A DNA stretch of 64,000 bases from Bacteroidota bacterium (GCA_023417785.1 JAEZEH010000094.1:27227-91226), one strand, 5' to 3'. Counted from the first letter of the stretch, positions 17,394 through 26,563 are shown. Numbers and translations are program-made. Notes: generated by a model not told the origin, from the sequence alone.

Positions 17394-18074
17394 ATGCTTG
17401 TTAGCGCCGAAACGATATCGCAGAAGATCCAACAATCGGGAATCGTTCCTTTGTTCACTCCGGAGAATGAGGAAGAGGGACTCGCGGTGATTGAAGCGTC
17501 TTATCTGGCAGGCATCCGCATGTTTGAGATGACTAACCGGCGAGCCAACTCGCATGCGATATTTACTAAACTCATACGACAACAGAACGATTTTCCCGAC
17601 CTCATCCTCGGAATCGGAACTATTATGGATGGTGATACATCACAACGATTCATCGACTCGGGCGCGCAATTCATTATTTCACCGATCTTCAATCCGGACA
17701 TGGCTGATGTGTGTAACAGAAATCGTGTTATGTGGATCCCGGGATGCGCAACACTCACTGAAATCATTAACGCAAAAAATTGCGGCGCTGAAATTATCAA
17801 ACTCTTCCCCGGTTCTGTGCTCGGCCCTGGTTTTGTTTCCAGTATACTACCCGTTGTCCCCGGCCTTAAACTGATGATCACCGGAGGGGTGGAACCTACA
17901 ATTGAAAATCTCTCAATGTGGTTCAGGGCCGGAGCATATTGCGTGGGAATGGGTTCTCATCTTTTCCCGCGGCCTTTGCTTGAAGCGAAAGCGTGGACCG
18001 AAATACAGCATAGGATTCAAAACGCTGTTGACCTGGCGAATCAAATCCGACTCTCACTTAGCGGGAAGAAGTAG
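17394..18074 (+). CDS. eda: KDPG/KHG aldolase
   Basis: 226-residue class I aldolase. Lys136 in GAEIIKLFPG corresponds to the Schiff-base lysine and Glu45 in MFEMTNRR to the general acid/base. GIGTIMDG and the phosphate-binding TGGVEPT are also present. It splits 2-keto-3-deoxy-6-phosphogluconate into pyruvate and glyceraldehyde 3-phosphate, completing the hexuronate route. Last gene of the operon; no strong terminator follows. Confidence 0.95.
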   Translation: MLVSAETISQKIQQSGIVPLFTPENEEEGLAVIEASYLAGIRMFEMTNRRANSHAIFTKLIRQQNDFPDLILGIGTIMDGDTSQRFIDSGAQFIISPIFNPDMADVCNRNRVMWIPGCATLTEIINAKNCGAEIIKLFPGSVLGPGFVSSILPVVPGLKLMITGGVEPTIENLSMWFRAGAYCVGMGSHLFPRPLLEAKAWTEIQHRIQNAVDLANQIRLSLSGKK

Positions 18075-18189
18075 CACAGCGTTCGGTGGTCCACTGTTCT
18101 CCTGAATCAGGGTCCGTGTACTTAATGTGTTACGTTTCCATTAACCTTCGGTATACCTTTAATGGCATAAGTATTTATTTTTTTGCAGC

Positions 18190-19311
18190 ATGATCCGCCG
18201 CTGCATGCTCATTTACGTTCTTTTGTTACATGTTCCATTCGCCAATGGGCAACAGCGCGAAACGGAAAACGTAGTTATTGTAACGCTCGATGGATTCCGG
18301 TGGCGGGAGGTATTTAACGGAGCTGACAAAAATATCCTTTGTAGGGAGGAATACACCAGCGACACTACGGTCATTAGCCGTTTCAATGCCACAACTGCAG
18401 ACGAGCGAAGGCAAAAGTTATTACCCTTTTTGTGGAATGTTATTGCGCGTGAGGGCCAGCTTTACGGAAATCGGAAATTCGGCAACCGTATGAATCTTCA
18501 AAACATGAATTTGTATTCGTACGCCGGCTATAGCGAGATGTTCGTCGGTTTTGCAGACCCACGCGTACGGAACAATAAACCGAAACCAAATCCAAATAGC
18601 ACTGTTCTCGAAGCGATAAACAACCAGGAGGGATTTAAAGGCAAAGTTGCTGCATTTGCAACATGGGATATTATGTCTTTCATACTCCGTGAAAAGCAAT
18701 CGGGGATATATATAAACAGCGGCAATGATAAGGCCCATGGATCGGATGTTTCCGGGAACGAGAGTTCGCTTAACTTCATGACAGATGAGATCCAAAATCC
18801 GCAAGGTGGCAGGTACGATAACTTTACATTTCAGTATGCGATGGAGTACCTGAAGCGTGAGCGACCACGATTACTATTCATCAGTTTTGATGAAACTGAC
18901 GCACACGCTCATAGGGGACGTTATGACCTTTATCTGGAAGCTGCCCATCGCGCTGACCAAATGATCGCTGAGTTATGGAGGTGGATTCAATCGCAGGACG
19001 ACTACAAAAACAAAACAACACTTCTCATCGCAACAGATCATGGCCGCGGCACCAGTCCAAAAGGGTGGCGCAGGCACGCACTACTCTACCGGGGTTCGGC
19101 TCAGGTTTGGTTTGCTGCCATCGGGCCGGACACGCCGCCTTCAGGAGAAATGAAAATCAGGATGCGTATCAGTCAGACTCAGATTGCACAAACAATAGCG
19201 GCGCTTCTTGGCGTGCCTTACCATCAGGTAAGAAAAACCGGCGATCCAATTAGCACTATCTTCCGCGATCCAGACACACCATTGGCGCCTGTCTTATCAG
19301 CGGAAGAGTAA
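18190..19311 (+). CDS. Secreted alkaline phosphatase-superfamily protein
   Basis: 373 residues with a signal peptide ending near PFANGQ (about 21). Metal-binding features of the alkaline phosphatase/sulfatase superfamily are visible: VTLDGFRWREVF (about 31-42), DETDAHAH (about 236-243) and TDHGRGTSP (about 278-286). It probably hydrolyses a phosphate or sulfate ester, or a related bond, in the periplasm; the substrate is unknown. It follows eda by 115 bp with an AT-rich weak hairpin between, so cotranscription is uncertain. Confidence 0.8.
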   Translation: MIRRCMLIYVLLLHVPFANGQQRETENVVIVTLDGFRWREVFNGADKNILCREEYTSDTTVISRFNATTADERRQKLLPFLWNVIAREGQLYGNRKFGNRMNLQNMNLYSYAGYSEMFVGFADPRVRNNKPKPNPNSTVLEAINNQEGFKGKVAAFATWDIMSFILREKQSGIYINSGNDKAHGSDVSGNESSLNFMTDEIQNPQGGRYDNFTFQYAMEYLKRERPRLLFISFDETDAHAHRGRYDLYLEAAHRADQMIAELWRWIQSQDDYKNKTTLLIATDHGRGTSPKGWRRHALLYRGSAQVWFAAIGPDTPPSGEMKIRMRISQTQIAQTIAALLGVPYHQVRKTGDPISTIFRDPDTPLAPVLSAEE

Positions 19312-19401
19312 TGAACAACTCGCCGTCTACTGCCGAATAGAGACATAGCTATACCGTCTGTCTAAATTGATCCCGAAAAGAGATTTTATTCTAAAGAGAT
19401 T

Positions 19402-19863
19402 TTATTCGCCCATTTGTAACTGCGGCATAGCATCAAGCGGAATGTACTCACGGCTTGGCGCATACGTGTGCGCTCTCTGACCGTTGGTCCGTGCATGCTC
19501 GGGAGCGACATGGGTAGCCCGCTCAGGAACGCGGTTGGGCATACTGTACGCATTTTCTACTTTTTCAAAGAAATATGGATCTTCTGCGATCTGGAAGAGA
19601 TCATGCGTATTCATAAACAATTCTGTCCGCATCGCGTCGGCCTGGTCGACGAGATAGCCCGTGTGGTCGGGGTTCGTTGCCAGCATTCTCCAGGGAATGG
19701 GGTAATATCCCGGGGAATCAAAGAATTCCGCGATGATATAAAGAATTTTACCTTGTTCGGCATCCATTACCCATTCTACCACTTTACCGATATCTTGTCC
19801 TGATTCATTTTGTAATCCAAGTGATATTAATCGCGCGCCTCTGGCAAGTCTCGGAATCTCCAT
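19402..19863 (-). CDS. PRC-barrel domain protein
   Basis: 153 residues. The N-terminal 90 residues read as a PRC-barrel (LISLGLQNESGQDIGKVVEWVMD, then YIIAEFFDSPGYYPIPWRML), a small beta-barrel used for RNA or protein contacts in RimM and photosynthetic reaction-centre H subunits and common in stress-related proteins. The C-terminal third is low-complexity and rich in Pro, Arg and His. No signal peptide. Function unknown; it stands alone between two unrelated genes. Confidence 0.75.
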   Translation of the reverse strand: MEIPRLARGARLISLGLQNESGQDIGKVVEWVMDAEQGKILYIIAEFFDSPGYYPIPWRMLATNPDHTGYLVDQADAMRTELFMNTHDLFQIAEDPYFFEKVENAYSMPNRVPERATHVAPEHARTNGQRAHTYAPSREYIPLDAMPQLQMGE

Positions 19864-20086
19864 ATAATATCTTTTTTATTTATGTTTGTTTGTTCAGTGA
19901 ACCGCATTAATGCAAAATTCATGCTTACGTTCGCTGAACATGATTATAAAATAATAGGGCCATAACTTTCGCTTAAAATGAAGTACCGGTGGGGTTAAAA
20001 TTTCCATTGTTCGGGGACTGCCGCTACAATTTGGGGAACGGCCGCACGGAGGGCAGAAACGCCTCGATGTCCCTGGCCTTTCCCAA

Positions 20087-20776
20087 TTATTCCGCTAATC
20101 TGAAGACGACGGGGAGAACCATTTTCACCTTCACGGGTTTGCCTCGTTGTTTGCCGGGGTTCCATCGCGAAAGGCCGATCACACGCATCGCTTCTTCATC
20201 GCAACCGTTGCCAATTCCACGAACAACGTTTATACGCTGTGGCACACCATTTCTTTCGACGACAAACTCAACGTATACCGTTCCCGTGGTGTTGTATCGG
20301 ATGGCTTTCTTAGGATACCTTAAGTTTTTACCAAGTGTTTTGTAGAACGCATCTAAACCGCCCACAGGCTCGGGCTTATGTTCCACAAAAATGAAGGTAG
20401 TTGTGTCGTCGGGGAATTCAACTGGCAACTCAAGTCCGCTAAAAGGATCGGAAAGTTCTTCAGGATCGGGGTCAACCGCCGGATCAGGTGACGATTCACT
20501 AACCAGCACGGCTTCTTTTATTCGACTCAAATCAATCAACTGAGCGGGTTGTTTCACCGCGGGAGGGGGAAGTTTTTCTTTGTGAGTCGTGACGGGCACA
20601 GCGGCCACGTACACATCAGGCACAACGGGCCTGGGCAAGTCCCCATCGCCTGTCTCGTAGGGCACAGCAATGCGAAACGCTGAAATTACAATCAGCAAAC
20701 TGAGGGCAAGACTAAAGTTGAATATGAGGTTCCGCTTCCTGTGAACATCATACCGGGGATTCTTCTTAGGTTCCAT
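20087..20776 (-). CDS. TonB family energy transducer
   Basis: 229 residues: a short basic cytoplasmic N-terminus, one membrane anchor (about 17-36, LIFNFSLALSLLIVISAFRI), a Pro-rich periplasmic linker (about 40-125), and a TonB C-terminal domain (about 135-229) with GGLDAFYKTLGKNLRYPKKA and GTVYVEFVV. It would transmit proton-motive force from ExbBD to TonB-dependent outer membrane receptors. No exbB or exbD and no intact receptor gene lie in the window. Confidence 0.92.
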   Translation of the reverse strand: MEPKKNPRYDVHRKRNLIFNFSLALSLLIVISAFRIAVPYETGDGDLPRPVVPDVYVAAVPVTTHKEKLPPPAVKQPAQLIDLSRIKEAVLVSESSPDPAVDPDPEELSDPFSGLELPVEFPDDTTTFIFVEHKPEPVGGLDAFYKTLGKNLRYPKKAIRYNTTGTVYVEFVVERNGVPQRINVVRGIGNGCDEEAMRVIGLSRWNPGKQRGKPVKVKMVLPVVFRLAE

Positions 20777-20943
20777 AAAATTTGAGGTTTAATGAATGGA
20801 ACCGCGCGGCGTAATAACTAGTCTGGACCCATAATGTCGGGTACAAAGAAAAGTCACTTCACCGTAATAAAATTCAGAATGCCGGATGGATCGGTTCGCA
20901 GCCGGTGTGGTATTAACTATAGCAGGTCCCGACCGGGAATGAT

Positions 20944-22377
20944 TTAAAATTCCGCATTCTTAGGGAATCGCGGATAAGGAATGACGTCGCGGATGTTGGT
21001 CATGCCGGTGACGAATAGCATCAATCGTTCAAAACCAAGGCCGAAACCACTATGGGGTGCGGACCCAAATTTTCTCAGTTCGAGATACCACCAGAGGTCC
21101 TTTTCGGGTAATCCCAGTTCCTGAACGCGGCTAACAAGGCGGTCATAGCGTTCTTCACGCTGCGAGCCTCCGATAATTTCGCCGATCCCGGGAAACAGAA
21201 CATCCATTGCAGCAACCGTTTTCCCATCCTCATTCTGACGCATATAGAATGCTTTGATTTCAGCAGGATAGTTATACAAAATCACCGGCTTTTTGAAATG
21301 CTTCTCCACAAGATAGCGTTCGTGTTCCGACTGCAAATCTACGCCCCATTGGTCAATGAGGTATTGAAACTTCTTTTTCTTGTTTGGGCTGCTGTTACGG
21401 AGAATATCAATCGCTTCGGTATAGGTGAGCCGTTGGAAATCATTTTCCGAAACAAATTTCAACCGGTCGATCAAACCCATTTCGCTGCGCTGATCCTGGG
21501 GTTTCTGCTGCTCTTCTTCCTGCGCACGTTTATGAAGGAAATTCAGGTCATCGAAACAGTTTTCGAGCGCGTAACGCACGAGGTATTGCAGAAACTCCTG
21601 AGCCAGCTGCATGTTGTCGTTGATGTCGTAGAATGCCATTTCCGGTTCGATCATCCAGAACTCGGCCAGGTGACGCGTAGTGTTTGAGTTTTCTGCCCGG
21701 AACGTAGGTCCGAAGGTATAAATATCTCCCAGGGCAAGAGCGTACGTTTCTCCCTCCAGCTGACCCGATACGGTCAGATTCGTTTCCCGGCCGAAAAAGT
21801 CTTCCCTGAAGTCGACTTGGCCATCTTCGGTAAGTGGTGGGTTTTGCGCATCGAGTGTAGTTACACGAAACATCGCCCCCGCACCTTCGGCATCCGACCC
21901 CGTGACAATCGGCGTGTGAATATATGCGAAGCTTCTTTCGTTGAAAAACTGGTGGACGGCAAAGGCCATCGCATGTCTCAAACGCATTACAGCCCCGAAG
22001 GTATTGGTTCGTGGCCGGAGGTGCGCGATGTCGCGAAGAAACTCGAAGCTGTGTTTCTTAGGTTGAAGGGGATACTTTTCGGCATCGCAATCACCCAGGA
22101 TGGTCAACTCCCTGACTTTAACCTCTGCCGTTTGACCTTTCGCAGGGGAAGGAATGAGTTCTCCGGTAACGGCGATACATGCACCGGTAGTTATTCTTTT
22201 CAAAATAGACTCATCCGTCTGATTGAAATCTACCACGGCCTGGATATTGTGAATTGTCGACCCGTCGTTTATGGCAATGAACTGGTTGTTTCGGAAAGTT
22301 CTGACCCAGCCTTTAACCGTAACCTCCTGACCTTCCGGGGTCAGCTTTAAGAGTTCTTTGATTTTTGTTCTGGCCAT
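20944..22377 (-). CDS. asnS: Asparaginyl-tRNA synthetase
   Basis: 477 residues, standard length. An N-terminal OB-fold anticodon-binding domain (VKGWVRTFRNNQFIAINDG) precedes the class II catalytic core with motif 2 (FRAENSNTTRHLAEFWMIEP) and motif 3 (GFGLGFERLMLFVTG). The AsnS-type spacing and E-A-EFWMIEPE segment separate it from aspartyl-tRNA synthetase. Divergently placed from rpoN. Confidence 0.96.
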   Translation of the reverse strand: MARTKIKELLKLTPEGQEVTVKGWVRTFRNNQFIAINDGSTIHNIQAVVDFNQTDESILKRITTGACIAVTGELIPSPAKGQTAEVKVRELTILGDCDAEKYPLQPKKHSFEFLRDIAHLRPRTNTFGAVMRLRHAMAFAVHQFFNERSFAYIHTPIVTGSDAEGAGAMFRVTTLDAQNPPLTEDGQVDFREDFFGRETNLTVSGQLEGETYALALGDIYTFGPTFRAENSNTTRHLAEFWMIEPEMAFYDINDNMQLAQEFLQYLVRYALENCFDDLNFLHKRAQEEEQQKPQDQRSEMGLIDRLKFVSENDFQRLTYTEAIDILRNSSPNKKKKFQYLIDQWGVDLQSEHERYLVEKHFKKPVILYNYPAEIKAFYMRQNEDGKTVAAMDVLFPGIGEIIGGSQREERYDRLVSRVQELGLPEKDLWWYLELRKFGSAPHSGFGLGFERLMLFVTGMTNIRDVIPYPRFPKNAEF

Positions 22378-22527
22378 ATCTTATTTACCGATTCGGTGTT
22401 TTTTAAGGGAGTGCAAAAAACGAAAAAACTTGCCAGTTTTGGAAGTTTTACCGGCAGTAAGTCCGGCTTCGCCCGGGAAGATTTCTGACCGAAGCAGCTT
22501 TCAGGGACAAACTCTGGACTATTTTTA

Positions 22528-22535
22528 TAAATTTG
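22528..22535 (+). promoter_or_regulatory. Candidate -7 promoter element for rpoN
   Basis: TAAATTTG matches TAnnTTTG exactly and lies 41 bp upstream of the rpoN start. Downstream, GAAAGGAGCGG just before the ATG contains an AGGAG Shine-Dalgarno-like core, unusual among the genes of this window. Confidence 0.5.
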
Positions 22536-22576
22536 CATGGAGTTTGATAGACCCGATTTAAAACGAAAGGAGCGGA

Positions 22577-24025
22577 ATGCAAAAGCTTGGTTTAAGCCAA
22601 TCGCTACAACAGAAGTTATCTCCCCAACAGATTCAGTTTATAAAGCTGTTGCAGGTACCTACTGCCGAGCTGGAAGCAAGGATTGAAGAAGAACTCGAGA
22701 TAAATCCGGCTCTTGAGGAAGGGGAAGAACAGGACGGACCTGACGAGAATTTCGAAGAGCCCGAATTTCAGGAAAACGGTAATAAAGAAGATGACGTTGA
22801 CATAAAAGATTATCTGCCCGACGACGATTACAGTGGATACAAAATGCAGGGTGACGGTGGCGAAGAAGAAGACCGCGACATGCCGATACCTATGGCCAGC
22901 AGCCTGCATGAACAGCTTATGAGCCAGCTTGACTTTCTAGGGCTTGATGAGCATAAGTATAACATTGGTAAGCAGCTCGTAGGAAGCATCGAAAGCGACG
23001 GCTACATACGTCGTGACCTCGACTCGATTGTAAATGATCTCGCTTTTTCTCTGGGCATCGAAACCACCTACGATGAGGTAGAGATGGTGCTTAAAATGAT
23101 CCAGACGTTCGATCCGCCTGGAATAGCGGCGCGTGACCTTCAGGAGTGTTTGCTTCTTCAGCTGGACCGCATGGACAACGGACATGATATTGACGTGGCG
23201 GTTGCAAAGAAGATCATTTCCGACTGCTATGAGGAGTTCACGAAAAAGCATTACCAGAAGATTCAGAAGAAACTCGACACCGAAGACGAAGATTTTATCC
23301 GCGATGCAGTTGAGCTAATCGTGAAACTGAACCCCAAACCGGGTGGTGGCGGCGCCTCCAATATGGTCAAGAACCAATACATTATCCCGGACTTCATATT
23401 GACAAACAATAACGGCAAACTGGAGCTTGCACTGAATAGTCGAAATGCCCCGGAGTTGCGCATCAGCAGGTCATACACCGAGATGTTCAAGGCGTATGAT
23501 AAGAGTGACAAAAAGGACAAGAAACTGAAAGACGCTGTCAGTTTTGTTAAGCAGAAACTTGATGCCGCAAAATGGTTTATTGACGCTATCAAGCAACGTC
23601 AGCAAACGTTGCTCAGAACGATGAAAGCAATCATCGATTTTCAATACGACTTCTTCTTAGAAGGCGATGAAACAAAGCTAAAGCCGATGATCCTTAAAGA
23701 TATTGCTACGATGATCAATATGGACATCTCCACCGTTTCGAGGGTCGCGAGCAGTAAGGCGGTTCAAACCGATTTCGGTATTTATCCACTGAAGTACTTT
23801 TTCTCGGAGGGCATTTCCACCGACTCTGGCGAGGAAGTAAGCAGCCGCGAGGTTAAGCAGATCATTAAAGACATCATTGAAAAGGAGGATAAGAACAAAC
23901 CCTTATCCGACGACAAGCTTGAAAAAATTCTGAACGACAAAGGCTACAATATTGCACGGCGCACTGTAGCTAAATACCGAGAGCAACTTAATATTCCTGT
24001 CGCGCGGCTTCGTAAAGAAATGTAA
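22577..24025 (+). CDS. rpoN: RNA polymerase sigma-54 factor
   Basis: 482 residues. Region I is the N-terminal Gln/Leu-rich activator-interacting segment (QKLGLSQSLQQKLSPQQIQF). An acidic region II follows (about 45-100). Region III ends with the HTH (DIATMINMDISTVSRVASSK) and the RpoN box ARRTVAKYR near residue 460. It directs transcription from -24/-12 promoters with AAA+ activators. The next gene starts 1 bp after the stop, suggesting cotranscription. Confidence 0.97.
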   Translation: MQKLGLSQSLQQKLSPQQIQFIKLLQVPTAELEARIEEELEINPALEEGEEQDGPDENFEEPEFQENGNKEDDVDIKDYLPDDDYSGYKMQGDGGEEEDRDMPIPMASSLHEQLMSQLDFLGLDEHKYNIGKQLVGSIESDGYIRRDLDSIVNDLAFSLGIETTYDEVEMVLKMIQTFDPPGIAARDLQECLLLQLDRMDNGHDIDVAVAKKIISDCYEEFTKKHYQKIQKKLDTEDEDFIRDAVELIVKLNPKPGGGGASNMVKNQYIIPDFILTNNNGKLELALNSRNAPELRISRSYTEMFKAYDKSDKKDKKLKDAVSFVKQKLDAAKWFIDAIKQRQQTLLRTMKAIIDFQYDFFLEGDETKLKPMILKDIATMINMDISTVSRVASSKAVQTDFGIYPLKYFFSEGISTDSGEEVSSREVKQIIKDIIEKEDKNKPLSDDKLEKILNDKGYNIARRTVAKYREQLNIPVARLRKEM

Positions 24026-24026
24026 G

Positions 24027-24662
24027 ATGACGAGTACAATATTAGCGCGTATTGTCTCCGTTATATTTCACCCGCTTCTGCTGGCAACGTATCTGTTTGC
24101 TGTGTTTGCGTTTGTTTTTCCCATCGCATTCGATCCCATTAGTGACGACGGTATCTGGCGATTTATCTTTATTCTTTTCTGCGTGACATTCGTGTTGCCG
24201 GTGATGATGGTCACCCTGCTGAAACTTCTTGGAGTCACTGACACATTCACGATGCGATCCCGCGGTGAAAGAGTCATTCCTTTTGTGATGATCAGCATAT
24301 TTTATACTGCCGTAACCTGGGTCTTTTATCACCGCGCCGAGGTAAGTCTCAACGATAATTTTTTGAAGTTTCTGATTGTCATCAACGTGCTCGTGCTGGT
24401 GTGTACACTCGTAACCTTTTTTTATAAAGTAAGTGTACACTCGGTAGGCGTATGGGGTTTCATTGGAATTCTTCTGCCGTTGAATAACCTTTCAGAAACA
24501 TCGGCCTTGTTTTACCCGCTGCTTATAGCAATTGTTCTCGCCGGCGCTATCATGTCTGCGCGCCTTAAGTTACAGGTGCACAATCTGGGGGAAGTACTCA
24601 TGGGCTCGATCGTGGGATTGGGAACGAGTTTTCTTATGATGTCCCATCTATTCCGTTATTAG
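24027..24662 (+). CDS. PAP2-like integral membrane protein
   Basis: 211 residues with about six membrane segments. Remnants of the PAP2 phosphatase signature are visible: RSRGERVIPF (about 77-86) where KxxxxxxRP is expected, KVSVHSVG (about 137-144) for the PSGH region, and ARLKLQVHNLGEV (about 179-191) for SRxxxxxHxxxD with Glu replacing Asp. It may be a divergent lipid phosphatase or a non-catalytic relative. Closely follows rpoN. Confidence 0.7.
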   Translation: MTSTILARIVSVIFHPLLLATYLFAVFAFVFPIAFDPISDDGIWRFIFILFCVTFVLPVMMVTLLKLLGVTDTFTMRSRGERVIPFVMISIFYTAVTWVFYHRAEVSLNDNFLKFLIVINVLVLVCTLVTFFYKVSVHSVGVWGFIGILLPLNNLSETSALFYPLLIAIVLAGAIMSARLKLQVHNLGEVLMGSIVGLGTSFLMMSHLFRY

Positions 24663-24715
24663 GATTTTTTGCCTACTTTTTCCTTTCTGAATAATAACCA
24701 ATAACCGGACCGACC

Positions 24716-25498
24716 ATGGCCTACGAATACCTTAAGTATGCTACCGATTCAGGGACGTGTACGATCACGTTGAATCGACCTGAAGTTTATAACGCATTGA
24801 ATGATGAAATCACCTTTGAATTACAGGACGCCCTGAAACAGGCTGCCCGTGACGAACAGGTTCGTGTACTCGTGCTGACCGGCGAAGGCAAGGCTTTTTG
24901 TTCCGGCCAGGATCTGAAAGCATCGCCGGGAAATCAGAAACGTTCATTTATAGATTCGCTGCACAAGCGGTATAATCCGATCATCCGCTTGATCGCTGAT
25001 ATGCCTAAACCTGTTATTGCCAAAGTGAACGGCGTAGCGGCAGGGGCAGGGTGTTCGCTTGCACTGGCCTGTGATCTGGTCGTCGCCGCTGAGGAAGCAC
25101 AGTTCATCGAAGTATTCATCAATATCGGATTGGTACCAGATTCAGGGTCATCGTACTTTCTTCCCCGCACGGTGGGAATGCCACGGGCATTTGAACTTGC
25201 CTCTATGGGCACACGGGTAAAAGGCTCCGAGGCTGTTGCAATGGGTTTGATCAACAAAGCGGTACCAGCCGATAAACTTGACGCAGAGATCGCAAGGTAC
25301 ACTGATTATTATTCTGCTGCCCCTACTAAAGCTATCGGACTCATCAAAAAAATGCTTCGGAAAGGTATGACGTCTTCGTTGGAAGAAGTGCTCGACTATG
25401 AGGCATACTGTCAGGAGATAGCGGGAAACTCGCTGGACTACAAAGAGGGCGTTTCCGCTTTTCTGGAAAAACGTAAGCCTGCCTTCCAGGGCAAATAG
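24716..25498 (+). CDS. Enoyl-CoA hydratase/isomerase family protein (PaaG-like)
   Basis: 260-residue crotonase-fold enzyme. The oxyanion-hole segments FCSGQDLKAS (about 61-70) and GVAAGAGCSLALACD (about 101-115) and the catalytic-loop region INIGLVPDSGSSYFLPR (about 135-151) are conserved. The Asp in VPDSG, where hydratases usually carry Glu, matches the PaaG isomerase branch of phenylacetate catabolism, but no other paa gene lies in the window, so general acyl-CoA isomerisation or hydration remains possible. Confidence 0.88.
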   Translation: MAYEYLKYATDSGTCTITLNRPEVYNALNDEITFELQDALKQAARDEQVRVLVLTGEGKAFCSGQDLKASPGNQKRSFIDSLHKRYNPIIRLIADMPKPVIAKVNGVAAGAGCSLALACDLVVAAEEAQFIEVFINIGLVPDSGSSYFLPRTVGMPRAFELASMGTRVKGSEAVAMGLINKAVPADKLDAEIARYTDYYSAAPTKAIGLIKKMLRKGMTSSLEEVLDYEAYCQEIAGNSLDYKEGVSAFLEKRKPAFQGK

Positions 25499-25510
25499 CG
25501 CGAATCAGTC

Positions 25511-26245
25511 TTAGAAACTGGACAAAGAAATTCCTGCGGTAAAAGTATTGAAGTCGACGGGTTGCCCCATGTTGTGAAAGCCTTTACCTTCCTCAAATAA
25601 CGTACTCAGGTTGTAGTAGCCGAACAGGGCAAAGTTTCCAAAACCTATTTTTGCAGAAACGCCATAACGTAATCTGTTGAGATTGAAATTCTGCTTGTCT
25701 TTGATTTGTTTGGCCTCGCCATCTGCCTTGTATTTGATTTTTGTGAAGGCGTCATACATATAGCCGATCCTGCCGCCGACGGATATTTTGAAACTGCGGG
25801 CCGGGTCGTCGGGGTTGAGGGTATAACGAAGTTCGAGCGGAACTTCCACATAATTGGTGATAAGCTGGCTTTTCCGAAGGGTGCTTAGCTGATGTTCGGC
25901 AACCGTCAGAAGCACGACCGAATCGCGATTTTCGGAAGGATAAGTAAGAATATTGTTATTGCGGAACTTGTAGCGTTCAAGGCTAAGACCAATCCCTGGC
26001 ACAAAGCTGAATCGCGAATGAAGGATCCGGAATTCGTATTGATAATAAAGGTTGATGGTTCTCGATCCAAAAAGGCCCAAATCGAAATTATCCGGGGCAT
26101 CGAGCCCGCGGTTCAGGCCGAATTCAAGGGTAAAGGTACCAGGCAGGTCAGGCCGTGCAGTAGCCGGACGTTTTTCTGTTGACTGACTGAAGGCCGAAAA
26201 GGAAGCCAGAAGTAGGAACAGGAAGCCGGAGAATCTATTTATCAT
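25511..26245 (-). CDS. Outer membrane beta-barrel protein
   Basis: 244 residues with a signal peptide ending near SFSAFSQ (about 21) and alternating hydrophobic strands ending in SLSSF, a C-terminal aromatic typical of outer membrane barrels. The pattern (TFTLEFGLNRGL, LYYQYEFRI, VPLELRYTL, KISVGGRIGYMYD) resembles small porin-like Bacteroidota barrels of unknown substrate. It has an excellent promoter match upstream and is convergent with the enoyl-CoA hydratase gene. Confidence 0.8.
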   Translation of the reverse strand: MINRFSGFLFLLLASFSAFSQSTEKRPATARPDLPGTFTLEFGLNRGLDAPDNFDLGLFGSRTINLYYQYEFRILHSRFSFVPGIGLSLERYKFRNNNILTYPSENRDSVVLLTVAEHQLSTLRKSQLITNYVEVPLELRYTLNPDDPARSFKISVGGRIGYMYDAFTKIKYKADGEAKQIKDKQNFNLNRLRYGVSAKIGFGNFALFGYYNLSTLFEEGKGFHNMGQPVDFNTFTAGISLSSF

Positions 26246-26272
26246 GCTTGCAAAATTCTATGGAATAAGCCC

Positions 26273-26303
26273 CAAAATTAGCTTTTTTGTTGGCAGAGCC
26301 AAA
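26273..26303 (-). promoter_or_regulatory. Bacteroidota-type promoter of the beta-barrel gene
   Basis: On the minus strand TTTG (26303-26300) is followed after exactly 19 bp by TAATTTTG (26280-26273). Both boxes and the spacing fit the Bacteroidota primary-sigma consensus. The gene starts 27 bp downstream, leaving a short leader. Confidence 0.7.
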
Positions 26304-26310
26304 CCATTTG

Positions 26311-26341
26311 TTTTGTTGAGTGAATTTATTCTTTACATTTG
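26311..26341 (+). promoter_or_regulatory. Promoter upstream of tRNA-Arg
   Basis: TTTTG (26311-26315) and TACATTTG (26334-26341) are 18 bp apart, a good match to TTTG-N19-TAnnTTTG. The tRNA begins 140 bp downstream, so the primary transcript would carry a leader of about 130 nt. Confidence 0.6.
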
Positions 26342-26346
26342 CACTC

Positions 26347-26480
26347 CCAAAACGCAACTCGGCCGGAGTTGAATGGAACGGTTCCTGAATACAGATTGTG
26401 AAACGGCTGAAATAGTTTTAAAGTATCAGGCAAACGCCATTTAAGGCGCCCAAAAAGAAGACCGGTACACCAAAAATACT
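26347..26480 (+). other. Structured leader upstream of tRNA-Arg
   Basis: No reading frame of note. Short hairpins are visible: CAACTC/GAGTTG around 26354-26370, GGAA/TTCC near 26373-26383, and CGCC/GGCG near 26434-26447. It lies between the promoter and the tRNA and could be a processed 5' leader or a separate small RNA. I do not recognise a known RNA family. Confidence 0.3.
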
Positions 26481-26554
26481 GCGCTCGTAGCTCAATTGAA
26501 TAGAGCATTTGACTACGGATCAAAAGGTTCGGGGTTTGAATCCCTGCGAGCGCA
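26481..26554 (+). tRNA. tRNA-Arg (anticodon ACG)
   Basis: A full cloverleaf: acceptor GCGCTCG/CGAGCGC, D stem GCTC/GAGC, anticodon stem TTTGA/TCAAA with loop CTACGGA (anticodon ACG), five-base variable loop, T stem CGGGG/CCCTG with loop TTTGAAT, discriminator A. The 3' CCA is not encoded. ACG (inosine-modified) reads CGU/CGC/CGA arginine codons. Confidence 0.95.
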
Positions 26555-26563
26555 CAAACCAGT

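Noticed and set aside
18138..18165. Terminator candidate between eda and the phosphatase-superfamily gene
   Set aside because: CCATTAA/TTAATGG is an AT-rich 7-bp stem with a 14-base loop, too weak to call.
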